A stretch of DNA of 64,000 nucleotides from Hirsutella rhossiliensis (taxonomy: Eukaryota > Ascomycota > Sordariomycetes > Hypocreales > Ophiocordycipitaceae). Shown here in pieces: positions 1-11,221 of this stretch. The notes under the pieces were generated by a model, which worked only from the letters and a program-made list of their open reading frames with translations, had not been told where the DNA came from and ran no database searches. Within the stretch, counting starts at the first letter, position 1, and every line of letters starts with the position of its first letter. A program made the position numbers and the translations under genes. The DNA lies in NCBI RefSeq assembly GCF_020360975.1, contig NW_025408670.1, forward strand, positions 6,696,001 to 6,760,000, written 5' to 3'.

Positions 1-2085
1 CGCAAAGGTCGATCCAAGTGTGCCGGCCGGGGGCGGCTGGTTCTGTACGTTCGCGTCGACAGCCATTTCGCTTCCATCCAGGCCTTCAAAGTCGTTTTCC
101 TCGTCGGCCATTTCGTCGTCGAAGCCCTCGCCTTCAGTCGTGGGCAAGTTGTTTGCCATGGCCTGCGATCGACGTGCAGCAGCGCCGCGGATGCGGCTAC
201 CCCCAGCCCGGTAGGGTAAGCTCTCGCGGAGCTCTTCGAACCGGGGTGACGTGTTGAGAAACTCGCGGAACTGGGTCACCATGCTTCCGGAGAAGACGCA
301 AAAGACGTCTCTCTGATGCTGCGTGAATTCTATATCGAGTGTCAGAAGCCGTTGCGGAGCTCAAAGGTCTGACGGGTCATCACTGCACTCACCAGGGGGA
401 GCTATCCGGCAGAATGCCTGAAAGTCGTCACGCTGGAACGCGGCAACACCTGTCAAGCTCAGGTGGGTAAGCCGGGGGCACGAGTTGAGAAGCCGCATGA
501 TGCTCTGTGCAGGCGTCAGCAAGAAATCCTGTATACGAGGGACCCAGAAAGGGCATTACCTTGAGCGTCAGGTTGACGCAATAGCTCAAGTGGACTCGCT
601 CCAGGCTCGAAGCGTAGTACTCTCCACCCACAAACACTCCGCTGGCGTCTCGTCGAACGCGAGGACGGTATGCTGCCTCGGCGAGCGCGAAGACGGATTC
701 GTCCGTGATGGAGCTGCACTTGACGAGGCCGATGCGCTTCAGCTTGGGCAGTAGAGCCAGCCTCTTGACGGAGTCGTCTGTCAGGTTTGTGCAGCACCCT
801 AGGTCGATGTAGCGGATACGGTTGCACGAGTTGACGAGCTTCTTAACCCCTTCGTCGGTGATTTGTCCGCAATGACCGAGGTGTACATAGTGCAGGTTCT
901 TGCCGAGTCGGGCGATGGAGTGGACAGCCGCGTCGGTGATGTTGCGGCACTTGGCCAAGACGAGGTTGCGAAGACGCGGGGCAACGTCAATGATCTTCTC
1001 GACGGCGGCGTCTGTGAGCCTCGTACACGAGGTCAAGTCGAGGATTCGCAGGTGGTCGTAGACCTGGTTATCCGGGAGGCTCAAGAAGGCGTTGTCGTCG
1101 ATCAGGTCGCAGCTGACAAGGCGCAGCTCGCGCAAGCAGTTGCCTTTGGAGAGGAGGGCCGTGACAGGCATGTTGCCAATCTGGTGGCACTGGTGCAGGT
1201 CGATCTCGAGGATGTTGGGACAGTGTTGGGCAAAGGAGAGGACGGCATCGTCACGCAGCTGCGCACACTCGTTGAGCTTCACCTAAAGCCCAAAGCGTCA
1301 GATTCTGGAAAGAGCAGAGGCAGATGCGCAGGCGTGGGACCAGGCACAAATGGCAAACTTACCCTCCTGATGTACTTGCAGTTCTGCGCGAGGCTGATGA
1401 GGCTCTCGTTGGAGATTGCATCGCAGCCCGAAATGTTGAGCCCCTGCAGTCGCGGGCAATGTTCGGCGATGGCGTGGATGGACTTTTCGGTAATATTTTT
1501 GTCGTTGGAGATGTCGAGCGCCGACAGCGACGCGCTATTCTCCACCAGAGCGATGAGGCCCGAGTCGGTGAGACCTCGACAATTGGTCAGAGTCAGTCTC
1601 TCGACGCGGGAGCACACGGCGAGCGGCAGGACGCTGCCGTCGTTGACCTTGTCGGCAAGGGCGGCAAGGTTGAGGCGTTTGATGAAGTCGCGGTAGCTGA
1701 AAAAGGGCCGCTCGAGGCCGAGCGTCTGGCAGATGCTGCTGTGGTTTCGCCAGTTGGTACAAGCGGGTCTGTGCCACAGCAGGTCGACGGCATTCCGAGC
1801 CCAACGCCGGGAGACGAGCATGCAGTGGTACAGGTCGGAAGAGGCGCTGAGCTTGGCAAAGATGCTGATGAGGATTTCGTTGGGTAGCCGGTTCACCGGG
1901 GGCCAACAGGCATCGTCGACCTGCATGTCTTGGAAGTTGGGGACGCCGAGCGACGACTGCGAGTCGTTGGCGCCCAGAAAGAAGTCGGACTCTTCGTTGT
2001 CGGGCGGGGCAGGAGAGGTGGCCGACGAGGAGGAGCGGGAGTCGTCTTGCTCATCGGCGGCAGGGCCAGCAGATGTCGTAGCCAT
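1..2085 (-). CDS. grrA: F-box/leucine-rich-repeat protein of SCF ubiquitin ligase (GRR1/GrrA type), 3' end cut by window
   Basis: Substrate-recognition subunit of an SCF E3 ubiquitin ligase; in yeast Grr1 controls nutrient sensing and cyclin turnover, and in Aspergillus GrrA is needed for ascospore formation. Exons read 2085-1363, 1282-560, 504-393 and 329 to beyond base 1, with introns 1283-1362, 505-559 and 330-392 (all GT-AG). The N-terminus (residues 1-60) is acidic and serine-rich, an F-box follows at about 66-105 (LPNEILISIFAKL...), then a long run of Cys-containing LRRs (patterns such as LTNCRGLTDSGL and LDLTSCTRLTDAAV). The start at 2085 was preferred; an in-frame ATG ten codons upstream (2115) is possible. 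The C-terminus is missing because the gene runs off the window. Family assignment is confident; function is by homology. Confidence 0.93.
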
Positions 2086-3177
2086 GATGCCGTGAGGGGC
2101 GGCGGCCGGGAGCATCGTAGGACAAAGGACCCTGTCGACTGCGTTTTGGCTTCTCGTTCCCCCCAGCCTCGTTTTTGCAGCGCCGGGCGAGCGGACGTAC
2201 AGTACAAGGCTCCCCGCTGAGGGAGGCCGAGATGCAGAGCCCAAGGCAAGCGATGGAGAGAGCGAGGGTGGATCGACGGCGGGCAAATCCCCGAGCGACG
2301 CTGGGGCTGCTGCTCGGGCAGTTTTGGGCGTCGGGGACGGGGTGGGCTCACAGAGGGACGCGGTCCCCTGAGGATATCGCGATGGATCCAGAGGGCGCGG
2401 GTGACGTCGCGAAGCAGTCAGGTGTACAGAGAGAGGGGGAGCCAGAGGCCGACGGCTTCTGCGAGGTAGCGGCCACCGGTGGATGCGGATGCGGATGCTG
2501 ACAAGGGCGGGTGAGAAGGGGACGACGGAGGGAAAGGTGTGGAGTGAGGTGCTACTTGCTTGGCGATGGAAGTCAGCAGGGTTGGTCGGAAGGTACATGT
2601 AGGCCGAGACAGGGCGGAGGCGTGCTGAAGGCGGCCAGTTGGTGCGTGCGCGTGGGGCCCTGCACGGGACCCTCCCCTGTCTCCCAGCACCCGCCCTCCA
2701 CTGGCGGTACAGTAACTTAGTGACTAGTATCTGCCGCACCAGACCCTCCGCTGTGCCAGTGCCAGGAACGGCCACCAGACGGCTTGATACCCAAGTACCT
2801 GGCTATCGGGCGTTCACGGCGCTGGCGACTCGCACTGCAAGGCAACTCAACTGAGTCTCGTACAGTCACCCTCGCGGGAAGTTCAGGTGGTTAATTAAAA
2901 GGGCGGGCTGGGGGACCCCTGCCTCCCCTGCACGGACAAACCGACTGGGAAATGTGCCTGAAGGAAGGGCCCGACCGTGCACGTGACCTTTGCGCCCTGA
3001 GTTTCCACATGTAGGGAGAGTCAAAGTTGACCCATCATCTTAAAACTGCCGTGCCAGATCGACCAGATCTCTATTACGCGTCTTCCAAATCGCTGGCCGT
3101 CCTCTGCATGCCGACCGGCTGGCCTGTCTACGCTCGACGCCGCCGGCAGGCATCTTATCTCACGCCCTCGGGCCCTC
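2086..3177. other. Gap between grrA and alpha-galactosidase
   Basis: About 1.1 kb. It carries the promoter and 5' UTR of the F-box gene (minus strand) and the 3' side of the galactosidase. It is GC-rich with pyrimidine-rich tracts on the minus strand. The open frames here are low-complexity Pro/Arg/Ser translations without a recognisable family, so I see no further gene. Confidence 0.6.
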
Positions 3178-5547
3178 TCACAACTTCTCGAGAAAGACGA
3201 CCCTGCTCCCGAAATCGCCAGAGGGAAACCGATACGACACTCCCTTGTTCATCAGCGTCGCCCCCGACACCGTCCGGTTTCCATCCACCCTGTACCTGGC
3301 CTTTGCGTCCAGCCCCTGAAGCCGCAGCACCGGCCAGGCGTGGTTGATGGTCGCCCGCAGTTGAAAGTAGAACAGCACCGCCTGCTGGCCGTCGTCGGAG
3401 ACAAACAGGGCCGCCGGCCAGTTGGACTCCTCGGGCAGGTTGAGGCGCCACATGTCCCCCTTGACGACAATGGGATTGACCTTTTCGGCGAGCGCAATCA
3501 GGCCCGCCATTTTGGCCTTGTCCTCCGCCGGCATCTCCGCCGGGTTTAGCTCGAGGCCAAAAGATCCGCCCATCATGGCCACGTGGGCCCGAAACTCGAT
3601 GGGCGTCGTGCGCCCCGTCTGCTGGTTCGGCACCGCCGAAATGTGGGCCCCCATGGCCGAGGCCGGGTAGGCCAGCGAGGTGCCAAACTGGATATAGACG
3701 CGCTCTAGCCCATCGGTGTCGTCCGACGTCCAGATCTGCGGAAAATAATGCAGCACGCCCGCGTCGAAGCGGCCGCCACCCGACGCGCAACCCTCCCAGA
3801 GAACGTATGGGAAGCGCTTCGTCAGCGTGTCAAGCACATGGTACAGGCCCAGCATGTACTCGTGGTTGGTGCTGGCTGTCGGCATCTCGTGGATGCCCCT
3901 GTTGTTGTCCCACTTGACGTAGTCAATGGGCGCGCTGCTGAGGATGTGGGAGACGGAGTCGATGATGAAGTCCTGAACTTCGGGCAGCGCAACGTTGAGC
4001 ACCAGCTGGTGGCGCGTCTCGGTCCGAGGGTAGCCGCCTGCGTGCAGAGCCCAGTTTGGATGCTTTTCGTACAAGCTCGAGTTGGGGTTGACCATTTCTG
4101 GCTCAAACCACAGACCAAACTTCAACTTGGGGCCCGTCGACGAATTCCCGCTGGCGAGGTCTCGGATGCCGTCGACTAGGGGCTTAAGGCCCTTTGGGAA
4201 TTTGGCAGGATTCACCTCCCAGTCTCCCAGCCCGGCCTCGTCGTTGTCGCGGGGATGCTGGACCCCGAACCAGCCGTCGTCGAGCACGAAGAGCTTGACG
4301 CCCAGGTCGGCGGACTCGGTGGCGAGCTTGTGGATCTTGTCGGCGTCGTAGTCGAAGCTGAGGCCTTCCCAGCTGTTGAGGAGGACTGGCCGTGGCTGAG
4401 TCGCGAATTTGCTCGTCATCAGGTGCTTTCGATAGAGGCTATGCAGCTTGCGCGACATACCGCCGATGCCCGTGTCGGAAAAGACGGCAACCGCCTCGGG
4501 CGAGACGAGGGACGCCCCGGGACCGAGCGACCACGAAAGTTGAGATGGGTTTAGGCCAATCATGGCGCGTGTCAAACCCTGGGAGCCCCTTTCGATCTCG
4601 GCAGCGAAGGACCCGGTGTACACGAGGGAGAAGCCCCATGCCTCGCCGTGTGACTCGGTTGTTGTCGAGCTGACGAGCGAGAAGAATGGGTTGTGGAAGT
4701 GGGAGGAGTAGCCAGCGGCACTCCCGAAGCTGAAGCAAGCGTCAGTCATATGTTGACCATGTCTCTGGGCAAAGACTCACCCTTGGGTGCCAAAGTCGAC
4801 CTTGCGACGGACTCTCATGGCCTCTCGCGCCCAGTCTCCCGTCAGCTCGAGCATCTCGTAGTCGCCAAAGGGCATGTCAACGCTCATGCTGGCGAGCTTC
4901 TCCACGGTGATGTTTGCGGTGCCCATGTTGGTGATGTTGACGCTGCGCACGACGGCATCGTACTTGGGAAAGATGGAGTAAGACAGCTGTGCCGCGACGG
5001 CGCTGTATCTGTCGTACATGTGGATGAGCAGCGTAGTCACGTCGTCGTCGGCGCCAAAGGTCGAGGGCAGGCCCTTGAGCGCCGGCTTCCCATTGCGAAT
5101 CTCGTGCGAGCTGTACTGAAAGTCGCTGACGGTGTAGCCCTCGGACTGTCGGATCTGGACGGCCGGAGTGCGGAAATCACCGCGGCCCAGATCCGGAAGC
5201 TCGCGGCGCACGCGGCCGACGAGGGTGACCCAGCCGTGGACGGGGCCAGGCTCGGCCTCGATGCTGTCGCCGTCGATGGGGGCGCCGAAGTGGTCCGAGA
5301 CGAGATCGCCGGTGGAGTTGTCGACGTGGAAGCGGTACGAGACGTTGTCGCCGTTGAGGACAAAGGAGGATCCGTCGACGATGACGTCTGCGTGTCGCTT
5401 GGTTAGGACAACAGCTCGGAGACGTGAGCCGGCGATTTACGTACAGCCCTTGGGCGACGTCGCTGCCACGGCGCCGGCAACGCAGGCCAGACTCGAGGCC
5501 AGCGTCGCGGCGACGACAAGGCGGCGGGGAGACGAGCTTGCCGGCAT
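3178..5547 (-). CDS. Secreted alpha-galactosidase, glycoside hydrolase family 36
   Basis: Hydrolyses terminal alpha-1,6-linked galactose from oligosaccharides such as melibiose and raffinose and from galactomannans. Exons are 5547-5445, 5387-4781 and 4729-3178, with introns 5388-5444 and 4730-4780; together they encode 753 residues, the normal size of large fungal GH36 enzymes. Residues 1-28 form a signal peptide ([19 protein letters not shown]...). The GH36 catalytic pair is visible: nucleophile Asp in [10 protein letters not shown] (codon 3907-3909) and acid/base Asp in ASGGGRFD (codon 3763-3765). The substrate-loop motif DDGWFG is also present. On the minus strand an ACATAAAAGG sequence near 5680-5690 could be a TATA-like element. 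Family is certain; the exact substrate is inferred. Confidence 0.95.
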
Positions 5548-6541
5548 GGTCGGTGAGCTGGTAATGGCTATACGCGCGACGTCTTGAGCTCGACGCAAGG
5601 GAGCAGACAGCCGAGCATCTCTACGAAAGGAGCGGAGGGGGCAAGGTAGACACGCGGGTGGTTGATGCTTCAGCCGCCCTTTTATGTATGTATGCCTGTC
5701 GGTCAGCTTCTAAGTTCAACTCGGCTCAACGGCTGCAGGCTGCAGGCTGCGGGCTTGCATCAATGGCTTGCTTTCTAGCTTCTAATCGCCGTGATCAAGA
5801 AACAATTGCTGGGTTCATCATTCGCAAAACTGTCCTTTGTGGGTCCGGGATGGCAGCCCGCATGCGGGAACGACAATATGGACGTGTTTGGCTGTTCCGT
5901 CGTCGTTGATCCGAGACAATAACGGTGGATAAAAAAGAGTGTTGACCATCTGTTGTTGCTAGTGGTGGTGGTTGTGCTCACTAACACGGATTCTCTTTCC
6001 CTCGCATGCTGCCTGATGATTACAGCATTTTATTGACCTTGTGCTAATTAGATCAGGCGCTTGTAAGAGAGAATGGGCGGATACTCCCGCTGCCGCCCGA
6101 ATTGCATTTATGCGCATATTACGGGCCACTTGTTCATCCTTCCTTGTCTAGGGTAGGCCGGCATCTCACTGCTAATTGCCGGGCCTGGCTACGCCCAAGT
6201 CGACAACGAGCAGGGCGACATGCTTGATAATTTGCCAGGCACTTAAATCTCAGGTATGCTGTACAACGTTAGTAACGTAGGCTTTCAGGGTGTCATGATT
6301 CCAAAAACTTTGGCCTGAAGCTGGCAATTGCGCACATCTCAGTGTCTACAGCAGTGCCTTAGCTAATCAGCGCCCTGTAGACGCTTGTACAGTACGTCAC
6401 GAGCTCCGCGGCTTGTACGGAGTACCTCGGAATTTGTCGTGGGGTGGACGACCAAAGTCGTGCCAGCATTTTCATCCAGAGGGCTTGAGGGAGCACCAAC
6501 TCGCCCTTTACAGCCCATCTTCTCGCCCGACGCCGCCAACG
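5548..6541. promoter_or_regulatory. Divergent intergenic region
   Basis: About 1 kb between the divergently transcribed alpha-galactosidase (minus) and the AIM18-like gene (plus), so it should contain both promoters. It includes the AT-richer stretch 5900-6110. No convincing coding frame and no repeat was seen. Confidence 0.5.
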
Positions 6542-7702
6542 ATGCCACTGCTTCGACCCGCGGCCTTTGTCCGCCCCGTTCTCGGACCCTCGCCCCGAAG
6601 CCTCGCCTGCTCGCGCCGCATGCTCTTCTCCCAGCGGCAGTCGGCCCGGGCCACGCAGGAGCTCGACCTCAACAAGCTCAATGCCAAGCGCCGCGAGTAC
6701 GAACAGCACCGCATCGCCTTCCTCTTCGCCGGCGCCGGCGCAGGCCTCATCGCCTTTGTCTACACGGCCTGGAAGCTCAAGGAGGCCCTCGACCGCGAGA
6801 GCGCCAAGGAAAAGAGCAAGCTGGCCGTCAAGTGCGACTCGCCCATACCCACCGAACCCTTCAAGACCGAGGCGGGCGAGAGGCGCAAGGTGGTGCTGCA
6901 CGACGACGATGGCAGGGAGATTGTCCCCACGGGCAACAGCGTCGTGCCGACGTTTCCGCGCACCATGACCGTCGACGAGTCGGGCACGCAGCCGTCTAGC
7001 TATCTGGCCCAGTCCATCTCGGACAAGCAGGGCGTCGAGTACACCCTCGTCGGCCTGGGCATGCGCACCGTCACCTTCCTCGGCTTCCAGGTCTATCTCG
7101 TCGGCTTCTACGTGGCGACGCAGGACATTGCCCGGCTGCAGCAGTACCTGATCAGAAAGGTCAACCGGCTGGCGACGACGCTGATACCCTCGGAGAAGGA
7201 AACCCTGCGCGCGGCACTGCAGGACCCCACCCAAGGCGAGCAGACGTGGGACGCCCTGCTCCAGGAGGCAGGCTGCCGCAGCCTGTTCCGCATCATGCCC
7301 GTCCGAGACACCGACTTCCACCACCTGCGTGACGGCTTCGTCCGCGCCATCCAGACGCGGGCGCAGCGCGACAAGTCGCTCGGCGACGAGTCGTTTGGCG
7401 CCGCCATGAAGGAGTTCAAGGCCATGTTCAACCGCGGGACGGTGCCCAAGAAGAAGGAGTTGTTGCTGTGCCGTGACCTCGACGGCAGGCTGTCGGTCCT
7501 GTACGGCGACGGCGAGCTCGCCAGAAACCCCAAGAGGAGCGTGCTGGGCGTCGTGGCCGATGAACGGTTTTCCAGGCTGCTCTGGCTGAACTACTTGGCC
7601 GGCGCGAATGTGTCGTCCGAGGCGGCGAGGCAGAACATTATTGAGGGGGTCATGGAGTTTGTGGGACGGCCGGTGGGCACCGTCGCATCGCAGGTCTTGT
7701 AG
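6542..7702 (+). CDS. AIM18/AIM46-type mitochondrial protein with chalcone-isomerase-like domain
   Basis: Single-exon gene of 386 residues. The N-terminus (MPLLRPAAFVRPVLGPSPRS...) is Arg/Ser-rich without acidic residues, typical of a mitochondrial presequence, and is followed by a membrane segment (IAFLFAGAGAGLIAFVYTAW, about residues 60-79). The C-terminal half carries the chalcone-isomerase fold signature of yeast Aim18/Aim46 (GVEYTLVGLGMRTVTFLGFQVYLVG, then FVRAIQTRAQRDK). Yeast members are inner-membrane proteins facing the intermembrane space that bind heme and lack isomerase activity. I chose the ATG at 6542 because it begins the presequence; the frame is open further upstream. Family assignment is confident, biochemical role unknown. 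Confidence 0.85.
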   Translation: MPLLRPAAFVRPVLGPSPRSLACSRRMLFSQRQSARATQELDLNKLNAKRREYEQHRIAFLFAGAGAGLIAFVYTAWKLKEALDRESAKEKSKLAVKCDSPIPTEPFKTEAGERRKVVLHDDDGREIVPTGNSVVPTFPRTMTVDESGTQPSSYLAQSISDKQGVEYTLVGLGMRTVTFLGFQVYLVGFYVATQDIARLQQYLIRKVNRLATTLIPSEKETLRAALQDPTQGEQTWDALLQEAGCRSLFRIMPVRDTDFHHLRDGFVRAIQTRAQRDKSLGDESFGAAMKEFKAMFNRGTVPKKKELLLCRDLDGRLSVLYGDGELARNPKRSVLGVVADERFSRLLWLNYLAGANVSSEAARQNIIEGVMEFVGRPVGTVASQVL

Positions 7703-8076
7703 CACGGGCAGGAAAGATGAATCTGTTTGAGGGAGAAGAGGCTGTACGATACGGGCTGTTGCGTTTGATGTAAGTCGGCGTAATGATACATGTAAATGGT
7801 CGCAATGATACAGATGCCGCCTCTTTACGGCAGAAAAACAGGCAACGAGATGGCAAACGTGACGTCTCGGTACTGCACTGGCTCGGAAGCCCACTTATAT
7901 GTTGTGTCGCTTCTGCCTACTGTACGGTTGATACTACCAGGTCCCTCGAAAGCGCTTTCGTGCTCTGCGTCACAATCTGGAGCTACTCCCGACCCAGAAG
8001 GTGCGACACGGAGCAGAAGCACTCATCAGCACGGCAATTCTCTGCATTTGCGCGTGCGGATTCAGGGAAATGGCGC
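7703..8076. other. Convergent intergenic region
   Basis: The 3' ends of the AIM18-like gene (plus) and the glutaredoxin gene (minus) face each other here. The stretch presumably holds both polyadenylation regions. No coding signal seen. Confidence 0.5.
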
Positions 8077-8509
8077 TTACGCCTTGAGCGAGCCGGCGTC
8101 CTTGAGCAGTTTTTCCAGCTCGCCCGACTTGAGCTTTGCCTGGACGTCTGAGTTGCCGCCGATGGGCTTCTTCTTGATGATGACATTGGGGACGGTGCGC
8201 TGGTTGGTGATTTTCTCGAGCTCGTCCTGCATGGCGCCACCCTCGGCTGAAGGACGATGTCAGATGTTTGGTCGAGGAGCGGGCTGGAAGAACGAGGGCA
8301 AGTACATTCTTTGTCGAGCTCGACCACGGTGTAGGCCGCGTTGAGGCCATCGAGCGTCTTTTTGGTGGCGGCGCAGTAGGGGCAGTAGGACTTGGAGAAG
8401 ACGACTGGCAGCACGTCAGCGTGGATTTGGCATGGCGCACTGATGTTATGTACGTACTGACGGCGTTGTCGTCAATGAGCCTCTGGACTTTTTCCTTTGC
8501 GGCGGCCAT
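8077..8509 (-). CDS. Dithiol glutaredoxin (class I, CPYC active site)
   Basis: Glutathione-dependent thiol-disulfide oxidoreductase. Exons 8509-8458, 8404-8306 and 8246-8077 (introns 8405-8457 and 8247-8305) encode 106 residues, the usual length of Grx1/Grx2. The redox motif SKSYCPYC follows the first intron; the glutathione-binding TVPN loop and the GGNSD motif lie in exon 3. The frame stays open upstream of the chosen ATG and holds two further ATGs (8569 and 8575) that add 20-22 residues rich in Arg, Phe, Ser and Thr with no acidic residue, which looks like a mitochondrial presequence. Alternative starts could give mitochondrial and cytosolic forms, as known for yeast Grx2; this is inference. 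Confidence 0.93.
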
Positions 8510-8575
8510 GGCTGCTTGTCGTTGGGGAGACGGCGTTGTGGAAAATAACTGTCGGAAGGTCCGGAACATGGACAT

Positions 8576-9018
8576 GTAAGGAGGGGAGCGAGGCGGAGTT
8601 GGAGGAGATGATGCAGAGACAAGGCTTGCTAATGAGAAACGGAGACGGCGGCAGCTTGGCTGTAGCAACGGAGCTCTGATTAACAAGCGGTTGTTGCAGA
8701 GGAGTCGACGTGGTTGTGACATGCAACCCGATATGCGCGAGCTGATTGGTCTTTCTCCCTCGGGCTGGTAAGTTACTGTACTAATAACTCAGCAGGATGA
8801 TGGAGGGGAAGCGGAGGTGGGGGTTTGGGTGGGAGAGAGAGGGGGAGAGAAGAGTGGGAGGTGGCGGTGGTTAGTGGTGATGAGTGGTGGGGCGGGCCGG
8901 CCATGATGCAATCGGGCCAAGAACTTGACTCCATTCCCATATTAATACTCCATCGGGGTGCTATTCAGCCGATGATACAAAGTACATGCGATGACTCACC
9001 GCGTCTGCTCGCCGCCTC
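8576..9018. other. Gap upstream of glutaredoxin gene
   Basis: Contains the glutaredoxin promoter (minus strand) and the 3' end of the AAA ATPase gene. Positions 8800-8890 are G/A-rich on the plus strand. No gene seen. Confidence 0.5.
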
Positions 9019-10769
9019 CTATTCATCGTCGGCCTGCTGCGTCCCGAACTGGGCATGGTTCTCGAAATTCCGGAACTCCTTCTCCAACACCTTGCTCAGT
9101 CCTGTCGCCTTGATCGTCTCCATGGCCGACTTGAAGTGACGAAACTCAAGCGTCCGCTTCGATGTGTCTTGCTCCAGCTCGCCAACGCATTCCGTCGCCG
9201 CAGCCACGCACATGTTCTTGAGGTCGGATCCCGTGTACCGCTCCGTCACCATGGCCAGCCTGGCAATCGACACATCCGGAGCCAGCACCTCGCCCTTGAG
9301 AAGGAGCTGCAGAATGCCGCACCGCCCTATGAGCGTCGGGATCCCGAGCTGGATTTGCATGGGGGCGCGCCGGAGCACCGCCGGGTCGAGGTCGAAGGGC
9401 CTGTTGGTCGCCAGCAGGATAAAGGGCGAGTCCATGCCGCTCGACAAGCCGTCCCATTCCATCAGGAACTGGTTCAGCATCGCCCGGATGTGCCTCTTCT
9501 CGCCCGCCTTGCGCGACCCGAGCAGGGCATCCGCCTCGTCGATGAAGACGATGCAGGGATATGTCTTCCGTGCCATGGAGAAGAGCGCCTTGACCACCTT
9601 TTCGTCGTCACCGTGGCACTTCTGCCACAGCTCCGCCGTCGACGCCAGAATCATGTTGAAGCCCGATTGTCGCGCGACCCCCTTTGCGAGCAGGCTCTTG
9701 CCCGTCCCCGGCGGGCCCCAGAGCACGGCCCCGGTGACCCTGTTGCCCGCGAGCACACCGTGTCCGAATGCCTTGGGCATGGTCAGCGACATCTTGGTGA
9801 CCCGTTCCAGCTTGCCGATGATCTTGGCATCAACATGGATGTTTTCGTAGTCTGGAGGGATGCTCTCTAGCAGACGTCAATCAGCGCAAAGCCTTGAGCC
9901 TTGGACCCATCGCATTACACCCACCCGTGTTGACAATGCAGTCGAGCAACATCTCCTCGAACTTGTCCTTTGCCAGGGCCTTCCATCTCCTCATCTTCTT
10001 GGCATGCGCAGCCTTGCCCACGTCTAACATGGTCGACTCGAGGTCGCTATCGTAGACCTCGGCCTTCTTTGCCCAACCGCATTCACCGTCACTGCAGCTC
10101 GAGTCAGACCCCGAAGCTCGAGACTGCGACGACGGCTTCCGGGCGAACTGCGCTTCCCCTTTCTGGTCCGAAGGCCGGTTGTCGGAGAGGTAGTATTCGT
10201 CGAGGCCACTCATCTCGGCTTCAGAGACGTCATCACCCGCCGCTTCGTTGACCCTCAAATACATCTCTTTGGCCTCTCGGGACGCTCTTTTCTCCCATCG
10301 CGGAAGACGGCCGTGATGGCCTGTTCCTCCAGTCCAACGGCGACGAGGCCTCGTCCACTGGCGGGGACTTGTCTCTTCGTCATCCGAATCGACTCGAGCG
10401 TTGAGACTATGGGCCTTAGACGTGACCGGAACTGGCTCCGTTGACGCCCTCATCGGAGGCGCCATGTCATCCGGTACAATGGTAATGACGGTTGTGGGAG
10501 CATGATGGCGCATTGGTCCTGATGCTTCAGTTCTGGTTGGATCCTGCCTCGACCATCCAGAATCGAGCACTTTTGCATAGTGTGTATAGCCGCAAGAATG
10601 CTCGAAACCGCATCTCTGGTCGTCCATGTTGACCATGGTCTGGCAAGCGAGGTCAAATCGTGGAAGAAAGGGGAATGGAGCAGAGACAAGGTTGAACTGA
10701 AGCAAGACTTTGGTAACTCACCCCAGCAATGCAGTCGCTGGAGCGCTCCACTGTTGCCATGATTGGCAT
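9019..10769 (-). CDS. AAA ATPase, Msp1/ATAD1-like (meiotic clade) with long disordered N-terminus
   Basis: Probable exons 10769-10722, 10639-9925 and 9866-9019 give 536 residues. The last exon holds a full AAA module: Walker A GPPGTGKS, Walker B CIVFIDEADALL, a sensor-1 region LLATNRPFDLD and second-region-of-homology residues (LRRAP), then the four-helix lid with YTGSDLKNMC. This matches the Msp1/ATAD1/katanin group. The first 250 residues are charged, Ser-rich and low in hydrophobics; no membrane helix like that of Msp1 was found, so a tail-anchored-protein extraction role is not supported. The 48-nt first exon is less certain: translation could instead begin at the Met-Val-Asn-Met ATG near 10636. 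The arginine finger appears as R in the LRRAP stretch rather than the usual RF, which is odd for the family. Confidence 0.8.
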
Positions 10770-11221
10770 CGCCAGAAACTATCCAGGTGTGGTCCGGACG
10801 GAGGCTTCTCGATGTGGCTATGCCCTACTTCGACGGCGGTGCAAATACAATTTCCTCAACCCTGTAAGGCAACCGGGCGTCTTGATCTGACATGCATATG
10901 CACCACCTCCATCCAGGGCATCAGTATCACGGCATCATCTGAGTGGTCAATGATTCCCACTTTGACCTCAGCTTGCAAGGCATCGCCTCAGTTGGCCGCA
11001 ATTGTTAGGCTGACACCAGCACGAAACGCCTCTTTTGGACCCTTGACATTGACAGAGAGCCGGAGGACGGGATCAGTCGCTCAATCCATAGCCGTCAACT
11101 GTCAGGACCAGTCCGAATCACCGCGACCAGTTTACAGGATGCGAGAAGGCTCTCATCCGATGATACGGGCCACCATCTCTCTCCAACAAGACCAAGAGTG
11201 ACTTTGATTCTGCAAGCCATC
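10770..11221. promoter_or_regulatory. Divergent promoter region
   Basis: About 450 bp between the minus-strand AAA ATPase and the plus-strand membrane-protein gene. It would serve both genes. No motif was firmly recognised. Confidence 0.45.

Noticed and set aside
6359..7894. 511-residue minus-strand frame opposite the AIM18-like gene
   Set aside because: It is the antisense shadow of a GC-rich gene; the plus frame has a presequence and a recognisable domain.
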